Assembly: GCA_000697335.1 (NCBI GenBank)
Contig: JNEM01007117.1
Span: 1-21,072, forward strand
Reading direction: 5' to 3'
Source of the DNA: Conidiobolus incongruus B7586
Taxonomy: Eukaryota > Entomophthoromycota > Entomophthoromycetes > Entomophthorales > Conidiobolaceae
DNA length: 21,072 bases
Position numbers and translations under genes: made by a program. Within the stretch, counting starts at the first letter, position 1; each line of letters opens with the position of its first letter. The notes below the pieces were generated by a model. It did not search any database. It saw only the letters and a list, made by a program, of their open reading frames with translations, and was not told where the DNA came from. This document shows positions 9,257 through 19,385 of this stretch, piece by piece.

Positions 9257-9845
9257 AATTATTTGTATTTTTATTTCATCATCATGATCATTATCATTCA
9301 TTTAGAATTAAAATAGATTGACATACTTAGAAAATGTCATAAAAAATAGTTTAATTGATTTAACCTTAAAATTTTTAGATTGTTTAAAATAAAAAATTAT
9401 TCATTAATATTTTGAAAAAGGAAAAAAAAATTGGAAATTTGAGGTTATAGTTGATATTTTCAAAGTGTTTTGGGTTTTTATTGGTAAAACTATAAAGCAT
9501 TATTTTACTAAATAGTTAAATGAAATCAAATTATTAAAATATTAATTAAAATAATACTGTAAAAAGCTATTGTATTAATATTTATTCAAATTTGGATTAA
9601 TTTGTTTTAATTTATTTTATGGAATTTTGAAATTGTTTGAATGAATTAAAAATACTAATGTTTGATTAAGAAAGCTTAGGATTGTATTGTATATATTGGG
9701 AAATAATATATCTAAACTATATAAAAAAGGCAATTCAACTCGCATTCTGATTGGATGATGTTAAATACAAATATCCTGAAAATCCCACAATGATAAATCT
9801 TCAATATTAATCAAAAGCAGTATAAAAGAAGTTAGAAATCAATGA
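9257..9845. other. Spacer with no recognised feature
   Basis: AT-rich 3' flank of the ankyrin gene followed by featureless sequence. Near 9820 an AGTATAAAAG motif lies about 27 bases upstream of the ATG of the next, apparently decayed gene and may be its TATA box. Confidence 0.55.
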
Positions 9846-10254
9846 ATGAAAGCCATCCTTGTGCTAGGGTATATCCTCATCTGTGAAGTAGTAACCGAGA
9901 TAGGATTATTGCTGTTTGCCAACTACATCCAATACCCCACGATTTCGGCCCTTGAGGCAGATATCGTAATTTTTAGACTCCTTTCGGGATATTTATATAA
10001 ATTCAAAAACTATTACAGTTATGATGTTATATACCAAGGTATATGATATGTAACTCGCAAAAAAAAAACTCCTGTCATAATCCTAAGACTAACCTTTTGG
10101 TTGCAGGATTGGATAGACGTATTTGTTCTAGTGCTGGCTATTAGGAGAGGGGAGTTTGCTGATTGAGATGACGCTATTTGAGCCTCTAAGTGCTCTTCAC
10201 TCCTTGACAGTCACTGTGCATTTGTATACGTCTAATCGAAATCTTGACATCATA
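9846..10254 (+). pseudogene. Short hydrophobic membrane-protein gene, probably a decayed fragment
   Basis: The frame from ATG 9846 (MKAILVLGYILICEVVTE) encodes about 66 residues with a strongly hydrophobic first 28, read as one transmembrane segment or signal anchor, then a second hydrophobic stretch. It runs into a plausible splice donor (CAAG then GTATAT at 10029). A plausible acceptor (TTGGTTGCAG) ends at 10106, followed by an open stretch DWIDVFVLVLAIRRGEF in a phase that does not match that donor. A second stretch beginning MTLFEPLSALHSL, to about 10257, lies in yet another phase. Base composition is clearly gene-like through 10240. The simplest reading is a membrane-protein gene that has lost its frame. 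A weaker donor (GTTATA) would keep the first two parts in phase, so a short functional gene is not excluded. The family is not recognised. Confidence 0.4.
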
Positions 10255-10257
10255 TAT

Positions 10258-11940
10258 TGAATACTAAATTATTGGCTAAGTAATTTAACCATACATTATA
10301 ATTCACTAATTTCAATTTCTTGACTTAGATTAGATTCTTGTCTCTTCATTTAAACTTGAATTTAGATAGTAAATTTAATACGCTTGAAAAATTTCACTAT
10401 ATAACTGAATATTTCATGTGTAGTTATATTGTATCTAAACAGTGATATAGTTAGTATCCTATTTAAATTTAAATTTTTAATAAATTTAAATCTATATTCC
10501 TGGAAGTGTTAGTTTTATATTATTATCATCTATTTGCTAAATGTTAAAGGGTCAAAATCGCAAATTTATAAAATTTAATTATTTGTAAAAAAGCTATTGG
10601 ATTAGTAATTTTAAAGTTATTTTTAATTATATCTCTTTAATACCTTTTGAATTCAAGATTATTAGAAAGAAATTTATATAAAATTTAATATATTAACTTT
10701 TAATAAAAAAATGAATAAAATTAATTTATAATACATAATACTATTTATAGGTTTATATATTCTAAAACTATATGTGATATTTTAAATCATGTTATTAATC
10801 TCTATCATTCTTTCGAATGCCTTATTTTTCATCTCTTATCCTTAAAATACAATGATATTGTCAAAAACCATTTTAAAAATATTCAAATTGATTATTGAAT
10901 GGGTTTCAAATTTTAATTTTTTTTTGAATATACAAGTTTAACAGATTTAACTAATATTATTATGATCTATATAATATTATCAAGGATACTAAGAAACATT
11001 GTAATAATTATTATATATTAATGTTAATAGTTATTTTTTTAGTATGAATGCGTAAATATCTTGAAAATAACTCATCATAAATATTTTTTTGATTTCAATT
11101 GACAAAAAATGAAATGAGTTCAATTTAATTTTCCGAATATTTGATTACTATTTTATTATTTATTTATCTTAGAGAAAATAATATAAAATATTTTGATTAC
11201 TAATCATTCTTCAATATCTATCATTATTAATATTATTTGAGAATTTTAAAAGAATAAATACTCGGTTTTGTTGAGTTATATATTCTAAGAGAATTGTTTT
11301 GATAGTATTCTTAATTTTCAAATTTGCAAAGATTTATTTATATAGAATAGATGTTACTAATGTTAGAAATTTAAGTTTTATTGGTTTAATCGATCAAAAA
11401 GTGTAAATATATAGTCTTCAAGTGAATAATATATTGACTTTAATTTTGATACTATCATACATAATATTTTCTTCTTTCAGCAATATTCTCATAGTTATTT
11501 TTAAATCTAGTTTCTAATTCTTAGTGACGGAATATCATATTATTTTCATTTCTAAATGAGTTATAAATGCTATCAAAACTTCTAATTACGTTTAGTTCAT
11601 TATTTGAAGTAATGGAGATTGTAGTGATATCCACCATGTATGTGTACTGTTGTATGTTGAAAATATAGAATTTTAATTCAGATAATTCATAAGCACTAGG
11701 GTTTGATAAACTTGACACTTTCTGAAAATTAATTATTAAAATTTGAAACTTAAATAATATATTTTTACTTCAATATTTTTTCGATATAATACTATTATAC
11801 AAAGGTTGAAAATAAACGATTTATCATTGATTAATCTTTAATCTTCAGAATATATCACATATTAAACATAATCGAATTAAATTTACCGAAATTCCGATCA
11901 TTTTAATTCAATCTGAGAAGTGTTATAAACATTATGGTTG
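10258..11940. other. AT-rich spacer upstream of dUTPase
   Basis: Featureless A/T-dominated DNA. A 65-codon minus-strand frame at 11521-11718 follows a TTTTCAG acceptor-like string, but it has no partner exon and no recognisable motif. I do not call it as a gene. Confidence 0.55.
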
Positions 11941-12098
11941 CCAATCATTGAGTGTAAACACGACTCCAATCAATTCGTGTCCATCCAATCAACTTTTAAT
12001 AACTGAAGTGATAACACGAAAATTTTAAAATTATATTGGGAAAAACTTATCAGGGATAACCAATCAAATGGGAATATTTGGTTGACAATACGCGAAAA
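11941..12098 (+). promoter_or_regulatory. dUTPase upstream region with CCAAT boxes and SCB/MCB-like cell-cycle sites
   Basis: CCAAT occurs at 11941-11945, 11966-11970, 11985-11989 and 12060-12064, and ATTGG at 12035-12039. CACGAAAA at 12015-12022 contains the exact SBF core CACGAAA. ACGCGAAAA at 12090-12098 combines the MCB core CGCG with the SCB tail and is also E2F-like. dUTPase is an S-phase gene controlled by MBF in yeasts, so G1/S control is a reasonable inference. Confidence 0.45.
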
Positions 12099-12266
12099 TT
12101 CCTTTCCAAATTGAAAAAAGATTAGTAATCAATATGGCTATATATTCTTTAAGAAGTGTTTGTAACCAGTATTAAAAGTTTGATAAGATTTTGGTAAGTA
12201 AATTATCATATCAAAAGTTTAATCAACATCTATTATACTTGTCTATATCTTTTTAATATTGGACGT

Positions 12267-12273
12267 TATAAAA
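12267..12273 (+). promoter_or_regulatory. TATA box of the dUTPase gene
   Basis: A perfect TATAAAA lies 84 bases upstream of the ATG at 12351 and downstream of the cell-cycle-type motifs, a normal core promoter layout. It would put transcription start near 12300 and give a leader of about 50 nt. Confidence 0.45.
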
Positions 12274-12350
12274 CAAATTTCAAAATTTTGAAACGATTTC
12301 AAACACCTTTATTAAACCAAACTTATAGATCTTTCAAGAGATATTTTACT

Positions 12351-12975
12351 ATGACTATTACTGAAAATACTGGAATTAAGCTTAGTACTTCTCCCGCTCA
12401 AGAAGTTACTAAAAAGCTTAAAATTACTGAAACTGTTGTGGATATTGAAGCACCTAAATTACGTGTTAAACTTTTGAACGAACACGCTAAAGCTCCCACT
12501 AGAGGTTCCGCTAAGGCTGCTGGCTACGATATTTATAGGTAAATTTTTCAACTGAAAGGCTTCAGCTTTGACTAATATTTGAATAGTGCTCAAGATACGG
12601 TTATTCCCGCCAAATCTCAAGGTCTCGTCGATACTGGATTAGCCGTCCACGTCCCTCACGGTACATACGGTAGAATCGCTCCTCGCAGCGGTCTCGCTGT
12701 CAAACATGGTATCGATTGCGGTGCCGGTGTCGTTGACGAAGATTACAGAGTAATATAATTTTAATCATACTGTTTACATTTTTATTAACCAATAACATTA
12801 GGGTGAAATCAAAGTACTTCTATTCAACTTTAGCAACAAGGACTTCCTCATCAGTAAGGGTGACCGTATTGCTCAATTGGTTCTCGAACGTATCTACACC
12901 CCCGAAGTCGAAGTTTGCGATACTTTGGAAGAGACTGAACGTGGAGAAGGTCGCTTCGGTTCCACTGGCAAATAG
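12351..12975 (+). CDS. DUT1: Deoxyuridine 5'-triphosphate nucleotidohydrolase (dUTPase), 3 exons
   Basis: The enzyme hydrolyses dUTP to dUMP and pyrophosphate, supplying dTMP synthesis and keeping uracil out of DNA. It works as a homotrimer. The exons are 12351-12538, 12587-12749 and 12802-12975. The introns are 48 and 52 nt; the first has branch point GACTAAT. The product has 174 residues with all five trimeric dUTPase motifs. Motif I is [14 protein letters not shown] (51-64). Motif II is [10 protein letters not shown] (91-100). Motif III is [15 protein letters not shown] (104-118). Motif IV is [12 protein letters not shown] (137-148). Motif V is GEGRFGSTG (165-173), the C-terminal lid. The length is normal once the 35-residue extension is allowed for. 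ATG 12351 is the first in frame; the frame stays open upstream to 12198 but offers no ATG. AATAAA at 13023-13028 is a likely polyadenylation signal. A decayed copy lies just downstream. Confidence 0.96.
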
Positions 12976-13589
12976 ATTATTTTGGTTACGGTTAAAAATA
13001 TCATTGCTCCTTAAAATTGTATAATAAACATATTATAATAACTTTCGTGACTTTTGACTAGATTATGTGCTGTGAAGGAAGTAATAAAAAGATAACAGAA
13101 TGCCATCATTCAATATAATTGCTTGTATTCACCTTTACATTATCAGTATCTAATATTAGCTATCAAGAATAATTTGATCTATATCATAAAAATTAAAAAA
13201 TAATAATTTATAACTATCAAAAATTAAGCACTAGAAAAATTTTATATATCTTGATTCTCTACTCATTGAATTATTATAATATTAAAAACTATAATAATAA
13301 AATAAATTTCCACCTATTAATTAATATATCAACCTAAAATTGTTTAAAAAAACTAATTTTAATAGATATTAATCTTTTAATTAAACTTGATTTTATTAGA
13401 GAATATAAGATAATTTAAACTAATTAAAAGGTTTTAAAAAAAGTAATAAAATTCAATATTATAAAATATTTACTATCAAAAATTTTTAAATAAATTTATT
13501 TATTGCTAATAATAAGTAATGAAAATACTTCAGAAATTCTACAAATCTTCCAAAAAGTTATAATCTAAATTGTTAGTTCAGCTATGATC
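12976..13589. other. Spacer between dUTPase and its pseudogene
   Basis: The 3' flank of dUTPase is followed by AT-rich DNA in which I see no copy of the dUTPase first-exon start or promoter. The duplicated unit is recognisable only from 13590. Confidence 0.55.
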
Positions 13590-14083
13590 CCAAGACGCTA
13601 GAATGCTGAAGGAAATTTCAATAAAAGCTGCGAATTATGATTTGTACAGATAAGTCTCTAGTTCTTAAATAGATATTCTATTATATTTACAAAATCTCTA
13701 GTTCTCAATATATCACCATCCCAAGCCAGTCCCAAGGTATTGCAAATATAAATATCTTGATTAAAGTCCCTTCAGGATCTTACAGTCGTATCACACTTCG
13801 CAGCAGTTTAGCTGTTCAATAATTTAACAATGTTGACGCCATAGTGATTGACGAAGATTATACAGTAATTTTTTATTGTAGTGTAAGAATAATTATTAAC
13901 TGATTTTAGTATACTGTCAAAGTGGTTTTATTTAACTTTGGCAAGGATGATTTCTTGGTGAGGAAGGACGATAGGATTAATCAACTGAATTTGGATCGAA
14001 TTTTTATGCCAGAAATTGTGATTGTCAATTTGTTGGAACACACAGAGAGGAGGGAGGATGGGTTTGGAGCCACTGGACTTTAG
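13590..14083 (+). pseudogene. Tandem dUTPase pseudogene retaining the exon-intron layout
   Basis: Three blocks match the three exons of the neighbouring dUTPase in order. Block 1 (about 13590-13649) reads like motif I, with KAANYDLY for KAAGYDIY. Block 2 (13702-13864) keeps IPSQSQG, the relic RITLRSSLAV of motif II, and VIDEDYT of motif III. Block 3 (13910-14083) is open to a TAG and includes VKVVLFNFGKDDFLV and GFGATG. The first-exon start is not recognisable. Block 2 carries an in-frame stop. The donor after block 1 has lost its GT. Motifs II, III and V have lost key residues (APRSG has become TLRSS), so it cannot be an active dUTPase. A short direct repeat (TCTCTAGTTCT at 13655-13665 and 13695-13705) lies in the first intron relic. 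Retained introns show a DNA-level tandem duplication, not a retrocopy. The unbroken last block suggests either recent decay or some constraint. Confidence 0.85.
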
Positions 14084-14825
14084 TGATGTTAGAAGATTGA
14101 GATTGTATATAGCATGTGGATTGTTCATAAATTATGTTATTTATTCACTATAAAATATTGTGAATGTAATTTAAATTATAATATGGTGATATATTATAAA
14201 TTAATATACATGGGTGATAGTGTACGAATTTCAGTCAATTAAAAACACCCAACAAATATTGAAATTCGCAAGAATTATTAAGTATATCAAGGTCTAAAAA
14301 TATTGATAAAGTTATCAATTTTCGTACTTTAAATATTAAAATCAAGATATAAAATTGCCAGCCCTTGTTTAATTAATTGACTTGTATTTCTTAATATCTT
14401 TATATCCTTTAAATATTTTATATTTTAAAGATAATATATGAATAAATAAATAAATAAATAAATTTAATAAATCAAAAATTTCAATTTAACACTTTTTAAT
14501 TGATAAATAATATAAATTAATAGTATTCATTGAAATAATATTAAAATTTATTAATATACAAAAAATTTTTTAATTTGTGAAACTTAGAATATTGATATAT
14601 AAACGAATATCTATGTTTAAAGAGGTATTTGAGAGCATAAATTACAATTACAATGGAAAATGAAATGATTGGAAGGAAAATATAATGTCATTGGAATTTA
14701 TATTTAAGAAATGAATAAAAAGGAAACAAAAATTAAATATAGAGAAAAATGTATTGTAAAAAAATATGGAATAGATTTGAGAAATATCACCGGGTATGTG
14801 AACAATATGTATAAAATTTGAATAT
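14084..14825. other. AT-rich spacer between dUTPase pseudogene and tRNA-Phe
   Basis: No gene seen. It contains the tetranucleotide repeat listed separately. Confidence 0.6.
14441..14463. repeat. (AATA)n microsatellite, about 6 units
   Basis: A short perfect AATA/TAAA tetranucleotide tract in the spacer. Confidence 0.9.
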
Positions 14826-14832
14826 GCTGCTT

Positions 14833-14875
<43 letters not shown>

Positions 14876-14898
14876 GTGTTCAATCCACGGTGGCGGCA
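14826..14898 (+). tRNA. tRNA-Phe (anticodon GAA), with a weak acceptor stem
   Basis: A 73-nt cloverleaf. D arm: GCTCAGTTGGGAGAGC. Anticodon stem: TCAGA/TCTGA. Loop: CTGAAGA, with GAA at 14859-14861. T stem: CCGTG/CACGG, loop TTCAATC. Discriminator: A14898. The body is almost identical to other fungal tRNA-Phe genes. The acceptor stem GCTGCTT against TGGCGGC has two G-U pairs and one U-U mismatch at the base nearest the body, so this copy may be less stable than usual or a diverged member of the family. There is no intron. A T4 run follows five bases later, with a longer T tract some 20 bases on, for pol III termination. Confidence 0.9.
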
Positions 14899-15074
14899 TA
14901 AATGTTTTACCAAAGTATTTTTTCTTATATTTTTTTATTATATTATATTAATACAATTTTAAATTTATATAAACAAATTTTTTTAATTTCAAAAAATTTG
15001 TTATCAAAAAATACCAAAATTATAAATTTTATTATATATCATAAGAATCACAACATTGAATGGGTTTTATCACT

Positions 15075-17275
15075 CTAAATCCTTAAACTAACTTGCTCCC
15101 CATCGCTAACTTCATTACGTCTCAAACTCCAAATCAAATACCTTTTTGTCAACTTTTCAGATTCTTCAGTATGAATCAAATCAACTTCTTTTACTTCAAA
15201 ACTTCCCTTATTCACTTCCACCTTTAACGTTGCAGTCGGGGGATAATGATGAACAGGTAGAAATACTTTACAAATTAGATCATCAGTCTTCACACTTAAA
15301 TCTACTCTGTATCTCAATTCATAAATGGGGCCTCCTTTCTTGTTGAGAGCTTGAGGCTGAAACTGATTTTTCGTCACAATACCCGGAATTTCGGAGGGGT
15401 AGGGTCGAATGACGGATTCTAGAGCGCGACCGCCTCTGTCGATTAGTTTGAGCCAGAGAGTGTTGTTGTGGCCGGGGGATGATGTAGGTTTGTCTTCCTC
15501 ATTGCAGTAAATGGACAAATCTTCCAAATTCCAAAAATCGCCAAAATCATGGGAATTGAATGGCGAGTAGTTCCAGATGCAACTCATGACGTTGGGTTGC
15601 TCAATAGCATTTAAAATGTTGTCCATCGCGAGGATTTGGGTGGAGTAGTCACCAGTTTTGTACGCTTTGTTGTTGTCCATATTATAGGGGATGCCCGATT
15701 CGCCAATGATTACGGGGATGCCTTTCTTGAAATTTAATTGGGCTTCGTCGTGAAGAAGTTTGATGGTATCTGTGAAGAGATTGCGGATGTTGTTGAGGCC
15801 GATACGCACTGCTTGAATGATGCTCCAGTATTTGTGACGGTATACTCCTAAAGTATCTGCGTTGTACCAATTGAATGTTAATGTAGATAAGGTTAAACCA
15901 TCGTACCAATGAGGGGTATAAACGAGTTGATTAGTGACAGATTCCTCTTCGGGAAGAATTTCTGGAGGCACATCAAATACTGTAGGTGACCATAGCATAA
16001 TCAAATTGCTTTGAACTGATCTAATTGCATTAGTATACCTAATGCAATAGGGTTTCCAACAGTCATTGATCAAATCGATAGGCTTATTAGTCTTGGGATG
16101 GTTTTTGAAATAGTAGGGCTGAAGTAGTTTTTGACTGTCAATATCCCAAACACCGTGATCTGCCCAGATACATTTTCCATCAATTTGCCAAAGCTGCCAA
16201 TCGTCAAATTTGATATTCGTGGGGATATCTTCCTTTTTGAGCCACACTTTAACCCCATTAGGATTGATTTTTTTCTTATACACTTCTTTCAACCCTAGCC
16301 ATCCAAAGTTCCATACACCAATTTCAGTTTCAATCCCCATACCGAGTTTCAAAGCTTCAAAACATTTGGGAGAATCTCCCATTCTGCCCATACTCAATCC
16401 GTTGGTGCGATATTCATCTAACTTTTTATCGTAGCCAAGATAGCCATAATTTGGCTCATTCATAGTTTCAAAACCAATCACCACATCGCTCAACAATCCC
16501 TCATCCAAGAAACGTTTAGCTAAATGTACATACGCATTGATATAGTGAGTTTGCAAATACTCCTGGATATTCACAAGTTTATCACCCAGTTTAATAGTAC
16601 ATTTGGGAGCGTACAGTTCCCCACCAAAAAACAGTGAAAACATAGTAGCAGATGCCAGCTTTTCATAATTTGTCGACCATACCATCTTCGGCAAATCTAA
16701 AGGCTTATCCCAATATTGAAAATGAGTGATTGCAGCACCCGTAGGTTCAAAATTTTTTGGATTGAGACCTGCTAAGTACAGGGTCCAAGCGGGACTGCCG
16801 CTACCTCCTGAGAATCTCGACCACACATCCTGATGGGGATCTATCCAAACCTTCATATTGTGTGATTTTATAATTTTGAGTAGTTTGACGAGGTAGTCGA
16901 TGAATTCTTCATCGTATTGACCTCTAAAAACGTGATTAGTAAATATAGTAATATATGAGTGAAAATCAATTACGGGTTAAGAGGTTCCAAAGCCTCCCAA
17001 ACTACCAACAATCTCAGGACATTAAACCCCCAATAACTCAACCTGCTCAGGTGACTGTCTGCCTCATCCAAAGCTATAGGGCGATCTACGAAACTTATCT
17101 TTTCGTAATCAAATACTCCATCCTTCATATGGGATGACCACCCCTTAGGTAATTTGGATATACCGCTGAAATTTATGCATCTGAAATTCAAATTGTAATT
17201 GGTAGTGGCGTCTTTGAAGTTAGCACCTGAAATTGTCAAAATTGGTAAAGTATCTAAACGATCAGTCTGTGACAT
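15075..17275 (-). CDS. GH5 steryl beta-glucosidase / endoglycoceramidase-related protein (EGCrP2/Egh1 type), 2 exons
   Basis: Members cleave ergosteryl beta-glucoside (EGCrP2, yeast Egh1) and act inside the cell; substrate here is inferred from similarity. Read on the minus strand, the exons are 17275-16974 and 16923-15075, joined across a 50-nt intron (donor GTAATT, branch TACTAAT, acceptor TTTTTAG) that splits a Pro codon. The product is 716 residues with no signal peptide, near the usual 700-770. Early landmarks are INFSGISKLPKGW (35-47), LRLLVVWEALEP, and WIDPHQDVWSRFSGGSG at about 127-143. The acid/base Glu lies in TMNEP (E257). TPHWYDG is at about 437-443. The nucleophile Glu lies in GESGIPY (E509), where relatives usually have EIGIPY. 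The Trp-rich end WNLEDLSIY and a beta-type C-terminal domain (RPYPSEIPG onward) complete the fold. ATG 17275 is the first in frame. A close paralogue points the other way at 20560. Confidence 0.92.
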
Positions 17276-17291
17276 AATTTTTTTTAAAATG

Positions 17292-17311
17292 AATAATAAT
17301 AATAATAATAA
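17292..17311. repeat. (AAT)n microsatellite in the 5' leader of the left GH5 gene
   Basis: About seven AAT units lie 17-36 bases upstream of the start codon. In the minus-strand transcript they would be a run of ATT units in or near the 5' UTR. Confidence 0.85.
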
Positions 17312-18699
17312 ATTAAGCAAATATTAATATTATATAAAATTTATAGTAAGATGAATTTTTTGTAGTTTTAAGGTTTTAAAAAGAAAAATGGAATTTAGTC
17401 CACTTTGTACACATGTAATCTTAATTAAGCAGTCTATCAGCAATCGATTTGATTGAGATTAATGTCCATTTATGGGATAATTTAGGGTAATTGTTGAGAA
17501 TCATTTTACAAACTACCCTTGATAAATTGTAAACAGTATCTCTTTGAATTAGTCAAATTTAGCACCAATTTCTATGATTTAACCAATATAATGATATCAA
17601 TAGTGAATGGTTAAATATAGTATATACTTAATAGATTTGTGGTATAAAATCAGAGATAAATTAAAAATTCTTGAAAAGCATAGCCAATTTAATCAAGTTT
17701 ATAATCTCAAAGAAAGTTTTTAATCATGTTAAAATAATATATTTTTGGAGATTATTGCATCTGTTTTTATGAGATTTTGGGTGTGATAAATTTTAGACTA
17801 TTTTTATAATTATTATTCATATAAAAATTATTAGTAATTTTTTATGTCTTGTTATTTATAATAATACTATCAATATTGAAATGATAATTGCAACTATAAA
17901 GTATATGAATAATACAATTAGAAAATAATCAAAATCATTTAAATTTTTCCATTGAAAAAACCAAAAATCGAATTAACTTGATCATATTATTAAATATTAA
18001 TTTTGAAAGTTTCAAAAATTTAACCACTATCAAGTCATATCAGAAACCTTGAAATTATTTCGTAATACTTCCAACAATCCAATTCAAAAGCCATTCAAGT
18101 TAAATTTTATACACTGGAAAATGAAAAAAAATGCTGAATTGAAAATTTGAAAAATTATATTTGGTTAATTTAAATTTGTTGTATGAGTGATTTGGCTTGA
18201 TTGGTTTACTAATGTTCAATAATTTTAAAAATTATTTATCAGCTTATTATAATGTTGATGCTTCATATGAACCAATTCAGTTAATATAATTAATGATTGG
18301 TTGTAAAAATAAGAAATATCACAATAAAACAATAAAACATATATATTTATATGTTCTATTAAGATTTATTCACATATAAAATAATGTCAACTAAACAAAA
18401 TTATAATATCAATAAAAATTGGAAATATTAATGGTTGAATTTAATAAATCATTTTATAATATTCAAATAAACATTGCTTAAAACATTATATATATATAAT
18501 CAGCCTCAGTATAATAGTGTGCTTTATTAAAAATGTTGATCAAAAGTTAATACTCAGAAAGCACTTTTAGAATAATTATTGTTTTAATAGAAAATTTATT
18601 TCTATCTATTAAATGAATATATTATTCAATCTCATTTTAATTTCTCTCCATATCTAATTAATAAATGAAATATTTATTATAAATCTTTTTGTATTTCAA

Positions 18700-18920
18700 A
18701 ATACCTGTCTGTCTAGATTTGATAGTTAAGTCCACATTATCTCCCGTTTATAGTGGGTTTGTTGGTCCATAATTAAATAATACTCTTTAGCTCCTTTTAT
18801 TAGAATTTATCCAAAACCTATGTCAATCACTGAATGAATTATTTAAACCCTGAAGTAGTAGGGATAGAAAGCATCCTAATTTTTTCCTGGATATTCTGGT
18901 ACAACATCTCAACAGTAAGT
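18700..18920. other. Unexplained GC-richer island between the GH5 genes
   Basis: About 220 bases of balanced, complex sequence in an otherwise A/T-dominated spacer, ending near CAACATCTCAACA. Short open stretches occur on both strands: about 28 codons on plus, and about 25 on minus reading VEMLYQNIQEKIRMLSIPTT. Neither shows a known motif. TGTTG at 18760 and CAACA at 18910-18914 could be the ends of a small mobile-element relic, but the flanking bases show no target-site duplication. Origin unknown. Confidence 0.25.
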
Positions 18921-19385
18921 TATAAGACATACAGGATTAATAAATAATTTACTAAATCACATTACAAGTACTTTTCTAACAACCATTTTTATTTACAAAG
19001 CTTATAATAAAACACAAAAATTTATCCTTTTATATTAAATTAATATTAAAAAGGTGTCAAATTTAATAGTTGATATATCATAAATTTGTTTAAACATTAA
19101 ATGATTATATTTTCATTACAAAATCTAACATTCAATTCCAAATACACTTGGATCTATTATATTATATTATTTTATTAACATTTATTTACAATAAACAGGT
19201 AATATATAGGTAATTTTTATAAATATATTATAAAATAAATATTATTTATTATGAAATTAAGAAAAATATATGAAAATAAATTATAAATACATAAATAAAT
19301 ATCTATATTTACAATCTTATATTAGAAAAATATACACAAGAAACATGATATAAATTTGAATTGAACTATACTGATATATATATAT

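Larger units (their letters stand above)
17276..19385. other. Spacer between the two GH5 paralogues, left part
   Basis: Mostly A/T-dominated DNA with no gene. It starts with the upstream region of the left GH5 gene and holds a GC-richer island at about 18700-18920, listed separately. Confidence 0.6.

Noticed and set aside
11521-11718. 65-codon minus-strand frame preceded by TTTTCAG
   Set aside because: No partner exon, start context or recognisable motif; a run of this length is expected by chance in a window of this size.
12134-12175. Thirteen-codon frame MAIYSLRSVCNQY upstream of dUTPase as a first coding exon
   Set aside because: No donor in the right phase joins it to the dUTPase frame, and it lies upstream of the likely TATA box. 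At most it is a short upstream frame.
12351-12975. Viral or retroelement origin of dUTPase
   Set aside because: Two spliceosomal introns, cellular promoter elements and a normal eukaryotic sequence with no element around it point to the host gene.
12803-13024. Plus-strand frame of 73 codons in dUTPase exon 3
   Set aside because: It is a shifted reading of the third dUTPase exon, which is conserved in another frame.
13928-14128. Minus-strand frame over the dUTPase pseudogene
   Set aside because: It is antisense to the third pseudogene block, which matches dUTPase on the plus strand.
14704-14913. Minus-strand frame of 69 codons
   Set aside because: Its Met-proximal part is the antisense of tRNA-Phe (a well-known false protein of the RGLNTGPSDLQSDALPTEL type).
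17276-17320. Leu-rich N-terminal extension of the left GH5 gene as a signal peptide
   Set aside because: It would start at a TTG and is only the translation of an ATT/TTA repeat. The first ATG is at 17275, and the paralogue starts at the matching place.
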